Assembly: GCA_013398615.1 (NCBI GenBank)
Contig: VZSR01001685.1
Span: 49,551,282-49,615,281, forward strand
Reading direction: 5' to 3'
From: Brachypodius melanocephalos
Lineage: Eukaryota; Chordata; Aves; Passeriformes; Pycnonotidae
DNA: 64,000 nt
The position numbers and the translations under genes are program-made. The notes beneath the pieces were generated by a model, which saw only the letters and a list, made by a program, of their open reading frames with translations, was not told the origin of the DNA and did no database searches. Below, in pieces: positions 37,288 to 47,600 of the stretch (positions are counted from its first letter, which is position 1; each line of letters begins with the position of its first letter).

Positions 37288-38089
37288 GGTGAGCTCCAAG
37301 CAATAGGAATATGTTTTGCATTATTGGGTCTAACATGGAGCCTCAGTGTCAGGCTGTGAAATCATATAAGTCATCCATCCATTATTTCTTGAATTTCAAA
37401 GTGGAAAAAAAGCACAGAGATGAATCATAACTCTGCCTCAAGGCAAAAGCAGTCACACAGGACGCAGAGATGACATTGACAGAATGCATTGCAGCTGTAC
37501 ATGAGCTGGTCTGCACCACTCAGGACTGGGGCTCTCACTCAGGAGCTACCCACAAAACCAAAATATCTTCTCTACTTTTGAATAATTTCTGTGGTTTTTG
37601 TTTCCATCCCCCTCATATTTGCTAATCTTCTCTCCCCCTATCCTCAGTGCAGGCAGAATGACAGCCTCTCTCCTTGTCATTCTGTACCATGCAGGCTCCT
37701 CACTTGCCTCACTCCTCTGTCTATTCTCTGCATTTCTGAGTGGGGAAATTGTAGTATGTGTCTTTCTATAATTTTCAGACAAACAAGACCTTAAAGATTT
37801 TTCTACGAGCAATTAGGTTACATTGACAAGAAAATGAATTTCTGTTTTCTCAAAAGGAAAAAAAAATAAGTCTCATGAAAATGGCAAACATTTCAGGTGA
37901 AAGAGGGCAACTTAAACACAGGACTACCACTATCTGTAGGAAACCCCAAAACACTCACAGTCTCCTGAGGCAAGGTCATTTGAACACCGATTAGAAAGAA
38001 AATGAGCTAATTTATATCCTAATTTAGTCAGGGTTTTTTTGGCAATTCTCCCTCTTCCTCTCTGTATGGTCTAAAAGATAAACGTTTTA
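37288..38089. other. unique non-coding sequence, no gene seen
   Basis: Spacer between two CR1 copies; overlapping short frames on both strands at 37546-37812 are not convincing. Confidence 0.5.
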
Positions 38090-38245
38090 TCATGGAATCA
38101 TAGAACATACAACGGTTTGGGTTGGAAGTGATGTTAAAGATCATTTAGCTCCAATCCCCTGGCCATGAACAGGGGCACCATCCACTACACAATTGCTCAA
38201 AGCTCCATCAATCTGGCCATAAGCACTTCTGGGATATCTGTCACT
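38090..38245 (-). mobile_element. CR1 LINE, short 3'-terminal fragment
   Basis: On the + strand this reads as the reverse complement of a CR1 end: ATGGAATCATAGAAC, GGTTTGGGTTGGAAGTGATG, TTAAAGATCATTTAGCTCCA, CATGAACAGGGGCACCATCC, then AATTGCTCAAAGCTCCATCA and GGCCATAAGCACTTCTGGGA. It is truncated about 150 bases from its 3' end. It lies about 95 bases upstream of the solo LTR and in opposite orientation. Confidence 0.9.
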
Positions 38246-38339
38246 TGTAAAATCATGACTTCTCTGAGTGCTTGTAGCTGCATTTTGCTTTTGCTGCTTG
38301 TTCAACTGCTGTGCTGGACAAGCTCCTGTGCCTGCAAAG

Positions 38340-38865
38340 TGTCCTGGTTGGAGCTTGCTTGCCTTACTGTAAATTAGAATTGAATTTAACTTGTGCTGAG
38401 CAGAACTTGCATAGAGCCAAGGTCTTTTCTGCTTCTCACCCAACACCACCACTGAGGACAGTGTGGGGAAAAGAAAATGTGAGGAGAGACAGCCAGGAGA
38501 GCTGACCCCAGCCGCCCCAAGGGTCATCCCACACCAGGGCATCATGCTCAGCATGTAAAGCTGGGGAAGAAGGAAGAGGGGGACATTGAGTGGTGGTGTT
38601 TGTCTTGCCAACTCACTATCTTGTGTGAGGGGACCCTGCTGTCCTGGAGATGGCTGAACACCTTTCTGCCCATGGGAGAGGTGAATGAATTCCTTGGTTT
38701 GTTTTGCTGGTGTACACAGCTTTTGCTTTACTTATTAAACTCCTTTATATCAACTCACAAGGTTTTTCACTTTTATATTTCTGATTGTGTCCCCCATCCC
38801 ATCATGGAGGTAGAGAGTAAGGGGTTCTGTGGGGCTGAGTTGTCAGCTGGAGTTAAACTTTGACA
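38340..38865 (+). mobile_element. endogenous retrovirus solo LTR
   Basis: A 526-bp segment bounded by TGTCCTGG and TTTGACA (TG...CA ends). It matches an LTR family that I recall as widespread in neoavian genomes. Recognisable blocks are TGCTGAGCAGAACTTGC, AGCATGTAAAGCTGGGG (the TATA region, here degraded to TGTAAAG at about 38554), CCTGGAGATGGCTGAACACC, GGTGAATGAATTCCTTG, and the polyadenylation signal ATTAAA at 38734-38739. A purine-rich end follows and closes with GTTAAACTTTGACA. The U3 part is shortened near 38350-38395 compared with the family as I remember it. No internal retroviral sequence or second LTR is adjacent, so it is a solo LTR. I see no matching 4-6-bp target duplication in the immediate flanks. 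Assignment to ERVL versus ERVK type is not made. Confidence 0.85.
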
Positions 38866-39269
38866 CTGAATTCTTGTATGCTTATAAACCACTGGGGGAG
38901 AGAAATTTCTGAAGAAATCCTATTTTTTTTCTTTTTTTTCCTCTCAGGTGCTGTGCTGCCTGGTAGAAAATCAGCACATGTTGAACTAGACTAAGGTTTA
39001 CCATTGCCAAGCCTCAGTAGTTAAAGAGGACTTTGCTGTTCCTCACAACAGGAATAGGATTAAATGAAAGTGTGCCACTCTTATTTCATGGCAGCTGACC
39101 TCCCAGTAATGTAAGTAGTTCAAAAAGAAGTAACTTCTTGGGAATATAGTAAAGGTTGGTATACCCTGGGTTTTCTAATCTAGGACTCAATGGAGAGAGT
39201 TAATGAAAACCAGGGACTTGCTGTTAGAATTTCTTATCACTCACCTGGATCATTTGGACCAGAGAGAGC
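38866..39269. other. unique non-coding sequence, no gene seen
   Basis: About 400 bases between the LTR and the next CR1 scrap, with a T-rich tract at 38922-38940. No recognised feature. Confidence 0.5.
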
Positions 39270-39345
39270 CTAATTCTGATCCTCTCAGTACAAGAGGGAC
39301 ATGGAGCTCCTGGAGCTGGTCCAATGTAGGGCTAAGTGGAAATAC
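39270..39345 (+). mobile_element. CR1 LINE, very short degraded fragment
   Basis: AGTACAAGAGGGACATGGAG, CTCCTGGAGCTGGTCCAATG and TAGGGCTAAGTGG follow the order of the CR1 block that normally precedes the 'ctggagcatctctc' motif near the end of ORF2. Only about 75 bases are recognisable and no 3' tail follows, so this call is tentative. Confidence 0.55.
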
Positions 39346-40798
39346 AAATGGGATCTGCACCTCTACAGCCAGATGGCATTAGGGTACACTGTGCACCTGT
39401 GAATACTAGAGCCAAACACTCCTGTGGGTCTGCTGTGCCAGTACCTTGGATCCACACAGTCCAATAAACTCAGTTTTCTCCTTCTTTGACCCTTGTATGG
39501 AGGCAGGGCCTCTCTGGTCCTGCTCATAATCTTGACCACTCACTTCTTGTGAATAAGAATCAGAAGTTCCTTTATTAAGATTGCAAGTAAGAAATCCATT
39601 CTACTGTGTCTGGGGAACTTCCCACTATAAACTGGAGCAGCAATTTTCCTGAAGGTGATTTCCCTTCTGTGATTTTTTTTCCCTTGCAACTTGTGTACCC
39701 ATGCCTCAAGATTTTTCTACCCCACTTCATGATTTTTCACTTGTTCAGGGGTGAAGTTCCAAAGCATTGGGTGTGTCTACTGCCCCAGGCACTCGTTCAG
39801 GCTGTTCCACACTGAACTATCCAGCTAGAACTGAGACAGCAATACGAACGTGCTGGTTTGAACATACCAAGAATATTCAAAATGCTCAGAAGAGGAGAAA
39901 GGAAAGGTGAAAGGGCAGAGAATTTCCTCGTTTTCCCCCCATGGACTGACTTTCTGAGGTGCAAAGAGTGTAATTGTTAACCATTCCTAAGAGATGGTTG
40001 CTGAAGCATGGATATGATGGCAATGCAAAGTACAGTTACCAAATTAGTATCCTGACCAGTAATTTTATCATATAAGCCAGTGTTACACAGTATGGGAAGA
40101 TGATAACTTTAATCCAGCCCCCAGAGATGATAAACAGCACAGCAGAGAACATATACAACAAGTGAGGTGTTAGATAAGGCAATTCTGAAAACAAGCACAA
40201 AACCCCTGACAGCAAATAAATCAACACTGTGACCTGCAACTGTTAAACTAATAAAATGAAACCTTACAACAATTTGTTTTAACATGATCTGGTGATATCA
40301 GTCTACCTCAACCCCTCCATGCTCCCCATTGAGTGCTATTATCTCACTCTCTCAATGGAAAGAAAGTGTCCACCCCACCAAAATATGTGGCAGGAAACAG
40401 CTTTGGCTCTTGGTCTCTCTGTTGACTCATGAGGGCATCTGAAAAAACACATTAAATTAGCTATCTACTTTCGAAAGGCTAAAATTGTGTGAGATGACTT
40501 CCACTCACCGTTGTTTGTATAAATTCATATAGGAAGACTCCAATGAACTCTGATTTCTTCTGTTGTAGGTTAATGATTTAGCCACTAAATTACCTTCATT
40601 CTTTTTTTAGTCTCTGACCTTGGCTAACATCTCTGGCTATTAGCACATTATAAGTATTAAGCATTAGCAACACCCTTTTTTTGTATTGAAAAAATCTATA
40701 GGCCTTTCAAAAGGTATTTGGCAGATAATAAAATCTGGACTAAATTAACCTGTCTATACCCTGCTTTTGGTAACACAGTAAGGCAAACCTACCTCCAG
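39346..40798. other. unique non-coding sequence, no gene seen
   Basis: AT-rich spacer with no element or exon recognised. Frames at 39606-39815 (+) and 40036-40239 (-) are short and unsupported. Confidence 0.5.
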
Positions 40799-40990
40799 AG
40801 ACTCACAGGATCAAAGGATGATTCAGGTTTGCAAGGGCTACTCTAGCCCAGCCTGCTGCTCTGAGCAGGGTCAGCTATGGGCCAGACAGGATTGTTCATG
40901 GATTTGTGCTGTTTGGCCCTGAAAACCTCCAAGAATGGACATGTTGTGGTTCCACTCAGAAATTCTGACCAGTGATGATCACTGTCCCTT
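40799..40990 (-). mobile_element. CR1 LINE, old 3' fragment
   Basis: Reverse complement of a CR1 3' end: ACTCACAGGATCAAAGGATG, then AGCCCAGCCTGCTGCTCTGA, GCAGGGTCAGCTATGGGCCA, AAACCTCCAAGAATGGACAT and CAGAAATTCTGACCAGTGAT. The order is right but identity is modest. It is truncated before the ORF2 end. Confidence 0.75.
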
Positions 40991-41214
40991 TACAGATCAA
41001 ACAGATGAATCTCTATCACAACAGCACAACCAACTCACCTGCATAATGACTTTGGTGCCCTAAATCCTCCCTGGTCCAGAATCTCCTCCTTCCCTCCCAT
41101 TTCCAGGGCAGGCTGGGGTGGTCTGGGCTGGGCAGTGGCTGGTGCAGATGTACAGGTTGGGTCTGTGAGATCCTGGCACACCCAGCTGCTGCCAGGCACT
41201 GCCTGTCGTGCCTT

Positions 41215-41385
41215 TGCCTCTGTCTCACTGAGCTCTAATTTAAATCTTTCTATTCTGTTCAGCTCCCAGTTTCTGCGCAACCCTAGGAATGTAATATCTT
41301 TCAGACGTCTGAAGTGCTCTAAATTTGGTTGAAATTGGCTAGTAGTTTCAAAATTTAGGGAGAAGCCAAGAGACTGATAGATAGA
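41215..41385 (+). mobile_element. possible RTE-like retroposon 3' tail
   Basis: The segment contains CTAAATTTGGTTGAAATTGG (about 41319-41338), then CTAGTAGTTTCAAAATTTAG, and ends with AGACTGATAGATAGACTG (about 41369-41386). An 'aaatttggt-gaa-att-ggttcagtagtt' block shortly before a short GACA/GATA-like tail is the layout of the 3' end of several RTE-clade LINEs. This is from memory and I cannot confirm the family. No reverse-transcriptase sequence is attached. The 141-codon frame on - at 41035-41460 overlaps it and is probably not coding. Confidence 0.3.
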
Positions 41386-41386
41386 C

Positions 41387-43774
41387 TGCAGGAATACATA
41401 AAGGTTCATTTCCTTAGGAAACGAGTCTGAGAATCCAATTATTGTATGATTTCTGCACAAGACTCAAAAACCTTGAAGCTGAGAAAAATTTAGCAAGCAG
41501 AATGTTTCTTCAAACCCAGCAGACATTCAAAGTTTTAGGAATTAAAATGGCATTATTTCCACAGCAAATTTTCTTCCCAGTGGCATGAAAGTTACATCAA
41601 TTTTTGCTGTTACATGAAGACATTAATCCTACTTTAAATGTCTGTAGGCTTTTTAATCCAGCATCCCCAGCGTGATTACAATAATTAAGTTTGCCATGTA
41701 ACACTTTAATGAGAAAAGTATGATTTGTGGGGAAAGGTAATATATTTTATGAAACTTGGCAATACTGTTGAGGACTAAACCAAACTTTCAGGAGCACATT
41801 TTTTTTTTGTTTTTCCCTTCCAGGTTGCTCACATAGATTAACAGTGACTGTGTGCCTCACAGCTTCCTGAAATATCTACCTTAGACTGAGCCATGTGTTA
41901 ATGCTCCAATGAAAAGGGAGAACATGTTCCATAGAGAGCAGGGATCAGCCACCATTTCCAGGGTAATTTTCATGAAATAATACATAGAATTTCAGATTCC
42001 ACCCCCTCCCACCCAAATTATTACACAAGTAAGGACTGCAGTTAATACCCATGCCCTCCCTAATTGTTCAGAACCACTATGCTTAAAGATAGGAAAGGCA
42101 TGCTGAAAGCAATGTGACATTAAATGGTAAAAATACTGGAAGAAAAAGGATAAAATATGTACAGCAAAATCACTGCTTGGGACATTATGAAATTACATGC
42201 AACATATAAAAACACTGAGTTGAAAATGACAAGTTTATTGAAAATATCTGTCTAAAAAGAAATCACACACTTTCCAGGTAAGCTGGGCAGAACTAGTTTG
42301 TCTGTACTGCAAAAGAAAAAGTAGAGGAAGGTGTTTAAGAAGAACTAAAAAGAGAACTTAGAAAGAAAATGAAAAATTATGAGAATGATGATCATCAAGT
42401 TATCTAAACAATTGGAAATACTCTGATATTCTCAAATATTGTGTTTCAACTTTGATTCTTGAATTTGCATCTCTAAAGCAGCAAAATCTATTTTATCTAT
42501 CTTGAGCTTTCAATAACATTTCTGAAGCCAAAATTGAGACTAAAAAAACAAAGTTTAAAAGAAAACACACCTATATCACCTATATGTATATTTTTTAACT
42601 AAAAGTTAAGAAATATACAACAGAAAAATAATCAAGATATTGTTACACTCATGAAAATGTCTTGTTCCTTCCTTACACCATTCAGTCTACATATTTTCTT
42701 TTTAATTTCTTGTTACAAATTCCAACTCATCTGTGCTTATGACCTCACGACCCTTTGCAAGCACCTATGGTGGCCTGGGAAAGAGTGAAGATGTCACAGT
42801 GAAGGCAAAAATTATGAAGAAGACACAAATTGAACCCTTTCATGGTGGCCATGCTGGCCAAAACCAGAATATGATATTTGTTCTCAGCAGGATCTGGGAG
42901 AGTACAGACTCACCAAGTGAATCTCTGGGATGCTCCTGTGTTTGCTCTGCAGTCAGAGAAAATGGATCACCATCCTGGTGCTTCCTGATGCTCAACGTGC
43001 TCCTGGCTCCCCAGTGCACAGTGATATGGAACTCCTGGAATGGGCTCCAGATATCTTGGAGGTCTGTGCCCTTCCTTTGAGCAGTGGATGTTAAGTAAAG
43101 GTCAGGATTGCTGTGTCTGGTAGTGGTTCCTCTTGGCTGAAACATCAGGCTGGAAGGAGCCATTCCATGGGTGAAGTATCACTCCAGAGTGGAGGGGCCA
43201 ATGGATCTGGGTTTTGGCATGGGCTGTGGTGGCAGTATCTCCCCTTGTCAGCAGTGGCTGTTTGAGTCTTTTCTCTTTTCTCATGTCACTCCAGCTTCTT
43301 CTCTCCCTCTCCCCAAACTGTGCTGTCTCACTCCCCAGGCAATCATCACAGAGTGCAGAGACATAATCTAAGTTCTGAGACCCCAATACACTTCTAAGAG
43401 CAAATCCAAACTTGTTCCAGCCCCAGAAGTGCCAGGTCTGAGGTAGCTGCTACCTTTGTCTTTAATAATGAACCTCTGAGAACATCTGAACTGCAATACG
43501 TAAATGCAGCCCAAATGCAGCAATTTATCCTGATACCCCAACTCGCTCATGGTTTGCAGCAGGATTTTGAACTTGGCAAAGGTAACTAAATCACTTTCTC
43601 ACCTCTATTTTTCCTCAATCCTTTTTCTCTGAAAGATATGGTTAGAAGTGCCAAGTCTAGGCAGAGCTGGGGGAGGTAAGAAGGTCATAAATATTTGGCA
43701 GGAGAGGTGCCTGTCTGTCTCCTTTGTTGTGAATAGTTTGTGACATGGTGTAATATGGACTCTCATTTTACAGT
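41387..43774. other. unidentified sequence, AT-rich then GC-richer
   Basis: 41.4-42.7 kb is very AT-rich and almost free of open frames. From about 42730 to 43560 the composition becomes GC-richer with long overlapping frames on both strands (115 codons at 42733-43080 on +, 107 at 42840-43163 on -). I recognise no protein family and no named repeat there. It ends next to an LTR-element-like fragment and may be an unrecognised retroelement remnant. Confidence 0.4.
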
Positions 43775-44365
43775 GTGTCAGCCTGAACCACGTTGATCCT
43801 GGCTGGACACCAGGTGCCCAACAAGCTGCTCTGTCACTGCCCTCCTCAGCTGGACAGGGGAGGAAAAAGAGAATAAAAGGTGCTTTGAGATCAGGACAGG
43901 GAGGCATCACTGAGCAGTTACAGTCATAGGCAGCCCACAGGGTGACAGCATCCTTTGGGTATCCCCTCACTCCAGCATGGGGTCCTGCAGGGGCTGCAGG
44001 TGGATTTCTCTCCCCCCATGGGCTGCAGGGGCTCAGCTGCCTCACCATGGGCTGCACCAGGGGCTGCAGGGGAACCTCAGCCATGGAGCACCTCCTGCCA
44101 TCCCTTCTCCACTACCAAGATGTTTCTCTTATGCATTCTCACTCCTCTCTCCAGCAGCAGTTGTGCATTTTTCCCCCTTAATGCATTATCCCAGAGGTGT
44201 TACCACCATCACTGGTGGGCTTGGCCCTGCCCAGCTGTGAGTTTATCCTGGAGCTGGCTGGCACTGGACATGGGGGGAAGGTTCTAGCAGCTTCTCAGAG
44301 AAGCCACCCCTGCATCCCCCCCTGCCACTGCCAGAATCTGGTTAAGCAAACCCAATACATGACCA
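43775..44365. mobile_element. LTR-retroelement-like interspersed repeat, internally deleted
   Basis: I recognise this as a repeat recurring in many bird genomes. The blocks in order are: GCCTGAACCACGTTGATCCT, TGGCTGGACACCAGGTGCCC, CCTCCTCAGCTGGACAGGGG, AGGACAGGGAGGCATCACTG, CTCCAGCATGGGGTCCTGCA, ATGGGCTGCACCAGGGGCTG, GGAGCACCTCCTGCC, CAGAGGTGTTACCACCATCA, CTTCTCAGAGAAGCCACCCC and GCAAACCCAATACATG. Compared with the form I remember, several hundred bases are missing between about 43935 and 43965. Its GC content is well above that of the neighbours. Several mutually overlapping frames on both strands (43605-44424) are by-products. I cannot say with certainty which ERV family or strand it belongs to. 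Confidence 0.7.
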
Positions 44366-44440
44366 AATTATTTGGATTTTACCGTGAGAAAAACGTTAGC
44401 CAATCTCCCATAGGAATTGACTAGTAAGGTTTCTTATTAC

Positions 44441-44513
44441 AAAACAAAACAAAACAAAACAAAACACAACAAAACAAACAAACAAAAAAAATCAAACCAA
44501 ACCAAACCAAAAA
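44441..44513. repeat. AAAAC/AAACC low-complexity tract
   Basis: About five AAAAC pentamers, then interrupted CAAA units, then (CCAAA)n, running directly into the gap. The gap is probably caused by this tract. Confidence 0.95.
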
Positions 44514-44622
44514 NNNNNNNNNNNNNNNNNNNNNNNNNNNNNNNNNNNNNNNNNNNNNNNNNNNNNNNNNNNNNNNNNNNNNNNNNNNNNNNNNNNNNNN
44601 NNNNNNNNNNNNNNNNNNNNNN
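44514..44622. other. assembly gap, 109 N
   Basis: A run of 109 N. The non-round length suggests an estimated gap size. It begins immediately after the AAAAC tract. Confidence 0.97.
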
Positions 44623-47600
44623 CAGCTGAATGAATGGAAAGAAAAAGCTGTTCATGCTACAGTGATATAGAAACTTTATAAGTGGTTGGAGAACAAAATG
44701 GCAGTAACAAAAAGAGAACTTTTTCATCACGTTTTGCTTTTGCAGACTGATTTCCTTATTCAAATACCCTCAAGGTATGCATATAAAACACTTCTTTGTG
44801 CTGACACCTTGAGGGATCTATAACCTTTCTTTCACTAATTGAAATGTCTTGTCACAGCAATCTGAAAATTTAGTAGAGAAAATGGCTCAATCACAGCATG
44901 TCTTACAGCACGTTTCCTGCTGCAGTGAACTCCAGACCCTGGAATTCCTCTGTTTTACAAATCTCACCACAGCCTCTCAAATCTTGTTTGTGTAAGTCTT
45001 TTTTATTGTTTGGTTACAGAGAAGCCACATGTTTCACATATGGTTGCAATCTGAAAGGAGAGATTTTTAAATGACATAACGAATTCCATGTAACTCAACA
45101 ATGGTAAATTTTTTAATGAAATGGATGATTTTACACTTGAAAGACTGAAAGTTCAGCCTGGCATATGAAAGCCAAACCACACTTTGTCACCCCCACACAA
45201 AGAGGGTTGGAACCATCTTCTCTCCATATCCGTGGTTTGTACAGGAAGATAGAGTGGGTTCCACATGTAGTAAGAGAAACTGTGGGAGGTCACTGGGAAA
45301 CGCTTCTGAAAGAAAGGAGGAAAGCCCTCAGAAAAACTGATGTATGAGGGAATGTCCTTCACTGTAGAGATTCACAAACAGTGCAGTCAAAAATCTGGCA
45401 GGGATAATGGTGTGGGTCACTGTGTAACACATCAGGGAAATTACCTAAATGATCACTTGCATGGAGTCCCACCTGGCCACATTGTCTGGGTTATTAATAA
45501 TGAAAGCTTCTCATCCACAATAAATATCCATTCATAACAAAAACCTGTAATAAAACCCCAGCCACACCTGGGGTTACTCTATGATTTCACTCAGCATCAT
45601 GAGTTTCACTCTTCTCTCTTTGGTATTTAGTTTTTGTACCAAGTAGCCACTCCTTTTCTTAATTTGGTGATGTGTTTTATGGTGCATCTCCACCACCTTC
45701 TATGCAATTTTCTTCCTCACAAATGTTTATTTCCCACTTATACTGGGAACTTGGGCTGTACCCTCTGCAGCCTCTGGCCCAGAACCTGCACTCCTCTCAC
45801 CACGCTCCTTAAATTTTGTTTTTCCTTCATTTGATAATATTTCCCACCGAGCAGAACACTTCCCACAGGAGTTTCAATTCCATGCCCTTTAGTCATAGTC
45901 AAAACACAATGCAGGAGAATTTCAGGGTCACTGCTGAGAATTTTGTTCCCAGCTCCCATGGGAAGTCAGGAGGAATAAGGAATATTGCTGCACTTCATTC
46001 TAGATATTTGACCTTTGAGATTTTTTCTTCTCTCTCAGTCCTTGTAGCTCTATTGTAACTCACCAAGTACATAGTGAAGTTCAAAAGAAGAACTTTTTCT
46101 TGGAACATGAAGACCATCAGTGCCTAATTATCATTGCACTGCAGTAAAATTGGCAGGATATGTTCCAAACTCTTTAAATATCCAGCCATCATGTTTGACC
46201 TGCTGACTCTCCATGCAATGGATTTGACAGCCTATGTTAACCTATATAAAAAGAGAGATTTTCACATCTTTTAAGCTTTCCATTCTTTTCATTTAATTGA
46301 CTGACCCTGTTCTCATATTAGGGGATACATTAGAAAGATGTCTCCCAGGAGAAGCTGCAACTCCTGCTGACAGTCCAGTCACAGGTTGTCAGACTCTGCC
46401 AGGAATATGGTGGTGTGCCTTCACATTGAACCTGGCAATTGCTTTTATTCAGACTTGCAACATACCAAAAATTATTTTCAAATTAATTTCCTCTTCCACC
46501 GAAACATATGTGAGATATTTTCTTATCATCAATGATAATGCAATCGGACACCAAAAATTGGAAGCATTATATAGAAAGGTTCTGTAAAGCAAATTCCTGG
46601 TATTTTCTAAGTCTTGTGCAGAAATTTAACTAACAGTCTCCTAGGAAGTATTGGTCATGTGTCAGGATTTTCCAGCGCACTGGCCCAAAATTTTCTAATA
46701 GAGGGAAAATAATTAAACTCTCAAACAATTTATTTCCTACTGCTCTGAAATATGATACTAATATACATGAAACAAGAACCTGGCTGTAAAGAAGTGCAGA
46801 TTTCATACTCAAGGGAAAAAGAAAAGAAAAATTGAAGTTAATGTGATATTGTGGTGTCACTTTAGCTTGAGAATTTTGGGAGGCATTTTCTAGTTACATT
46901 GGCCACTTTCAGTGATACAGAAGTATATGTTTAGATAATTCCTTGGCACCCTCTGTGTTGTGCAAAATATTTGGCTGGTGACAGTAAATCCACTCCAAGA
47001 AATGATGTCAGGAAATAAGTAATGTCTAATAAGAAGAAAGGCATTTTCCTGTAGGGTTTTTTATAACCCTACTGCCAGGAATGGGCACTTTTGGTTCCTC
47101 CCCTCCCCCTTACATCGAAAGATTTATATTATTTATTTTCTTAAACTAAAAGTTCAAGACCATTAAGGAACTGCAGTTCATCTTTAAGATGAATTGTAAA
47201 CCAGTTGTGCAGTATTTCACATTTATGATCCAGTGCCTACTGAACAGCATGCAGAGAAGCAGGAAACCAGCTCTCTCTTTGCTAAACACAGCAAAATAGT
47301 GTAATCTAGAAACCAATTAACATTGATAGAAAAGTGCAATGATTCCAGTTGTCTAAACTAAAAGTTATGAATAACTTAGTCAAGCAATTTAAACCTTTCC
47401 AGACTGCAACTGAGTTCTACACAAATCACTACTAGAAGGCTTAGCAGTCAGAGTTCAAAGTTACAGGTCTGCTGTAAACAGCTTTCCAATGAAATAGTGA
47501 GCATTTAAAACTCCTGTTATTTGAATTTTACAGGAAACTACATCTATCACTAGGTAGTTCCATTTTCCAGGAAAAGATATATGCTATGCTAGGAATCATT

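Noticed and set aside
38141..38611. 156-codon frame on -
   Set aside because: Spans the antisense CR1 tail and the solo LTR in reverse; no retroviral protein motif.
43605..44424. Several overlapping frames of 75-159 codons on both strands
   Set aside because: All are by-products of the GC-rich LTR-like repeat; no gag, pol or env motif recognised.
44417..44763. Frames running through the N gap
   Set aside because: They consist of the AAAAC tract and unknown residues; not interpretable.
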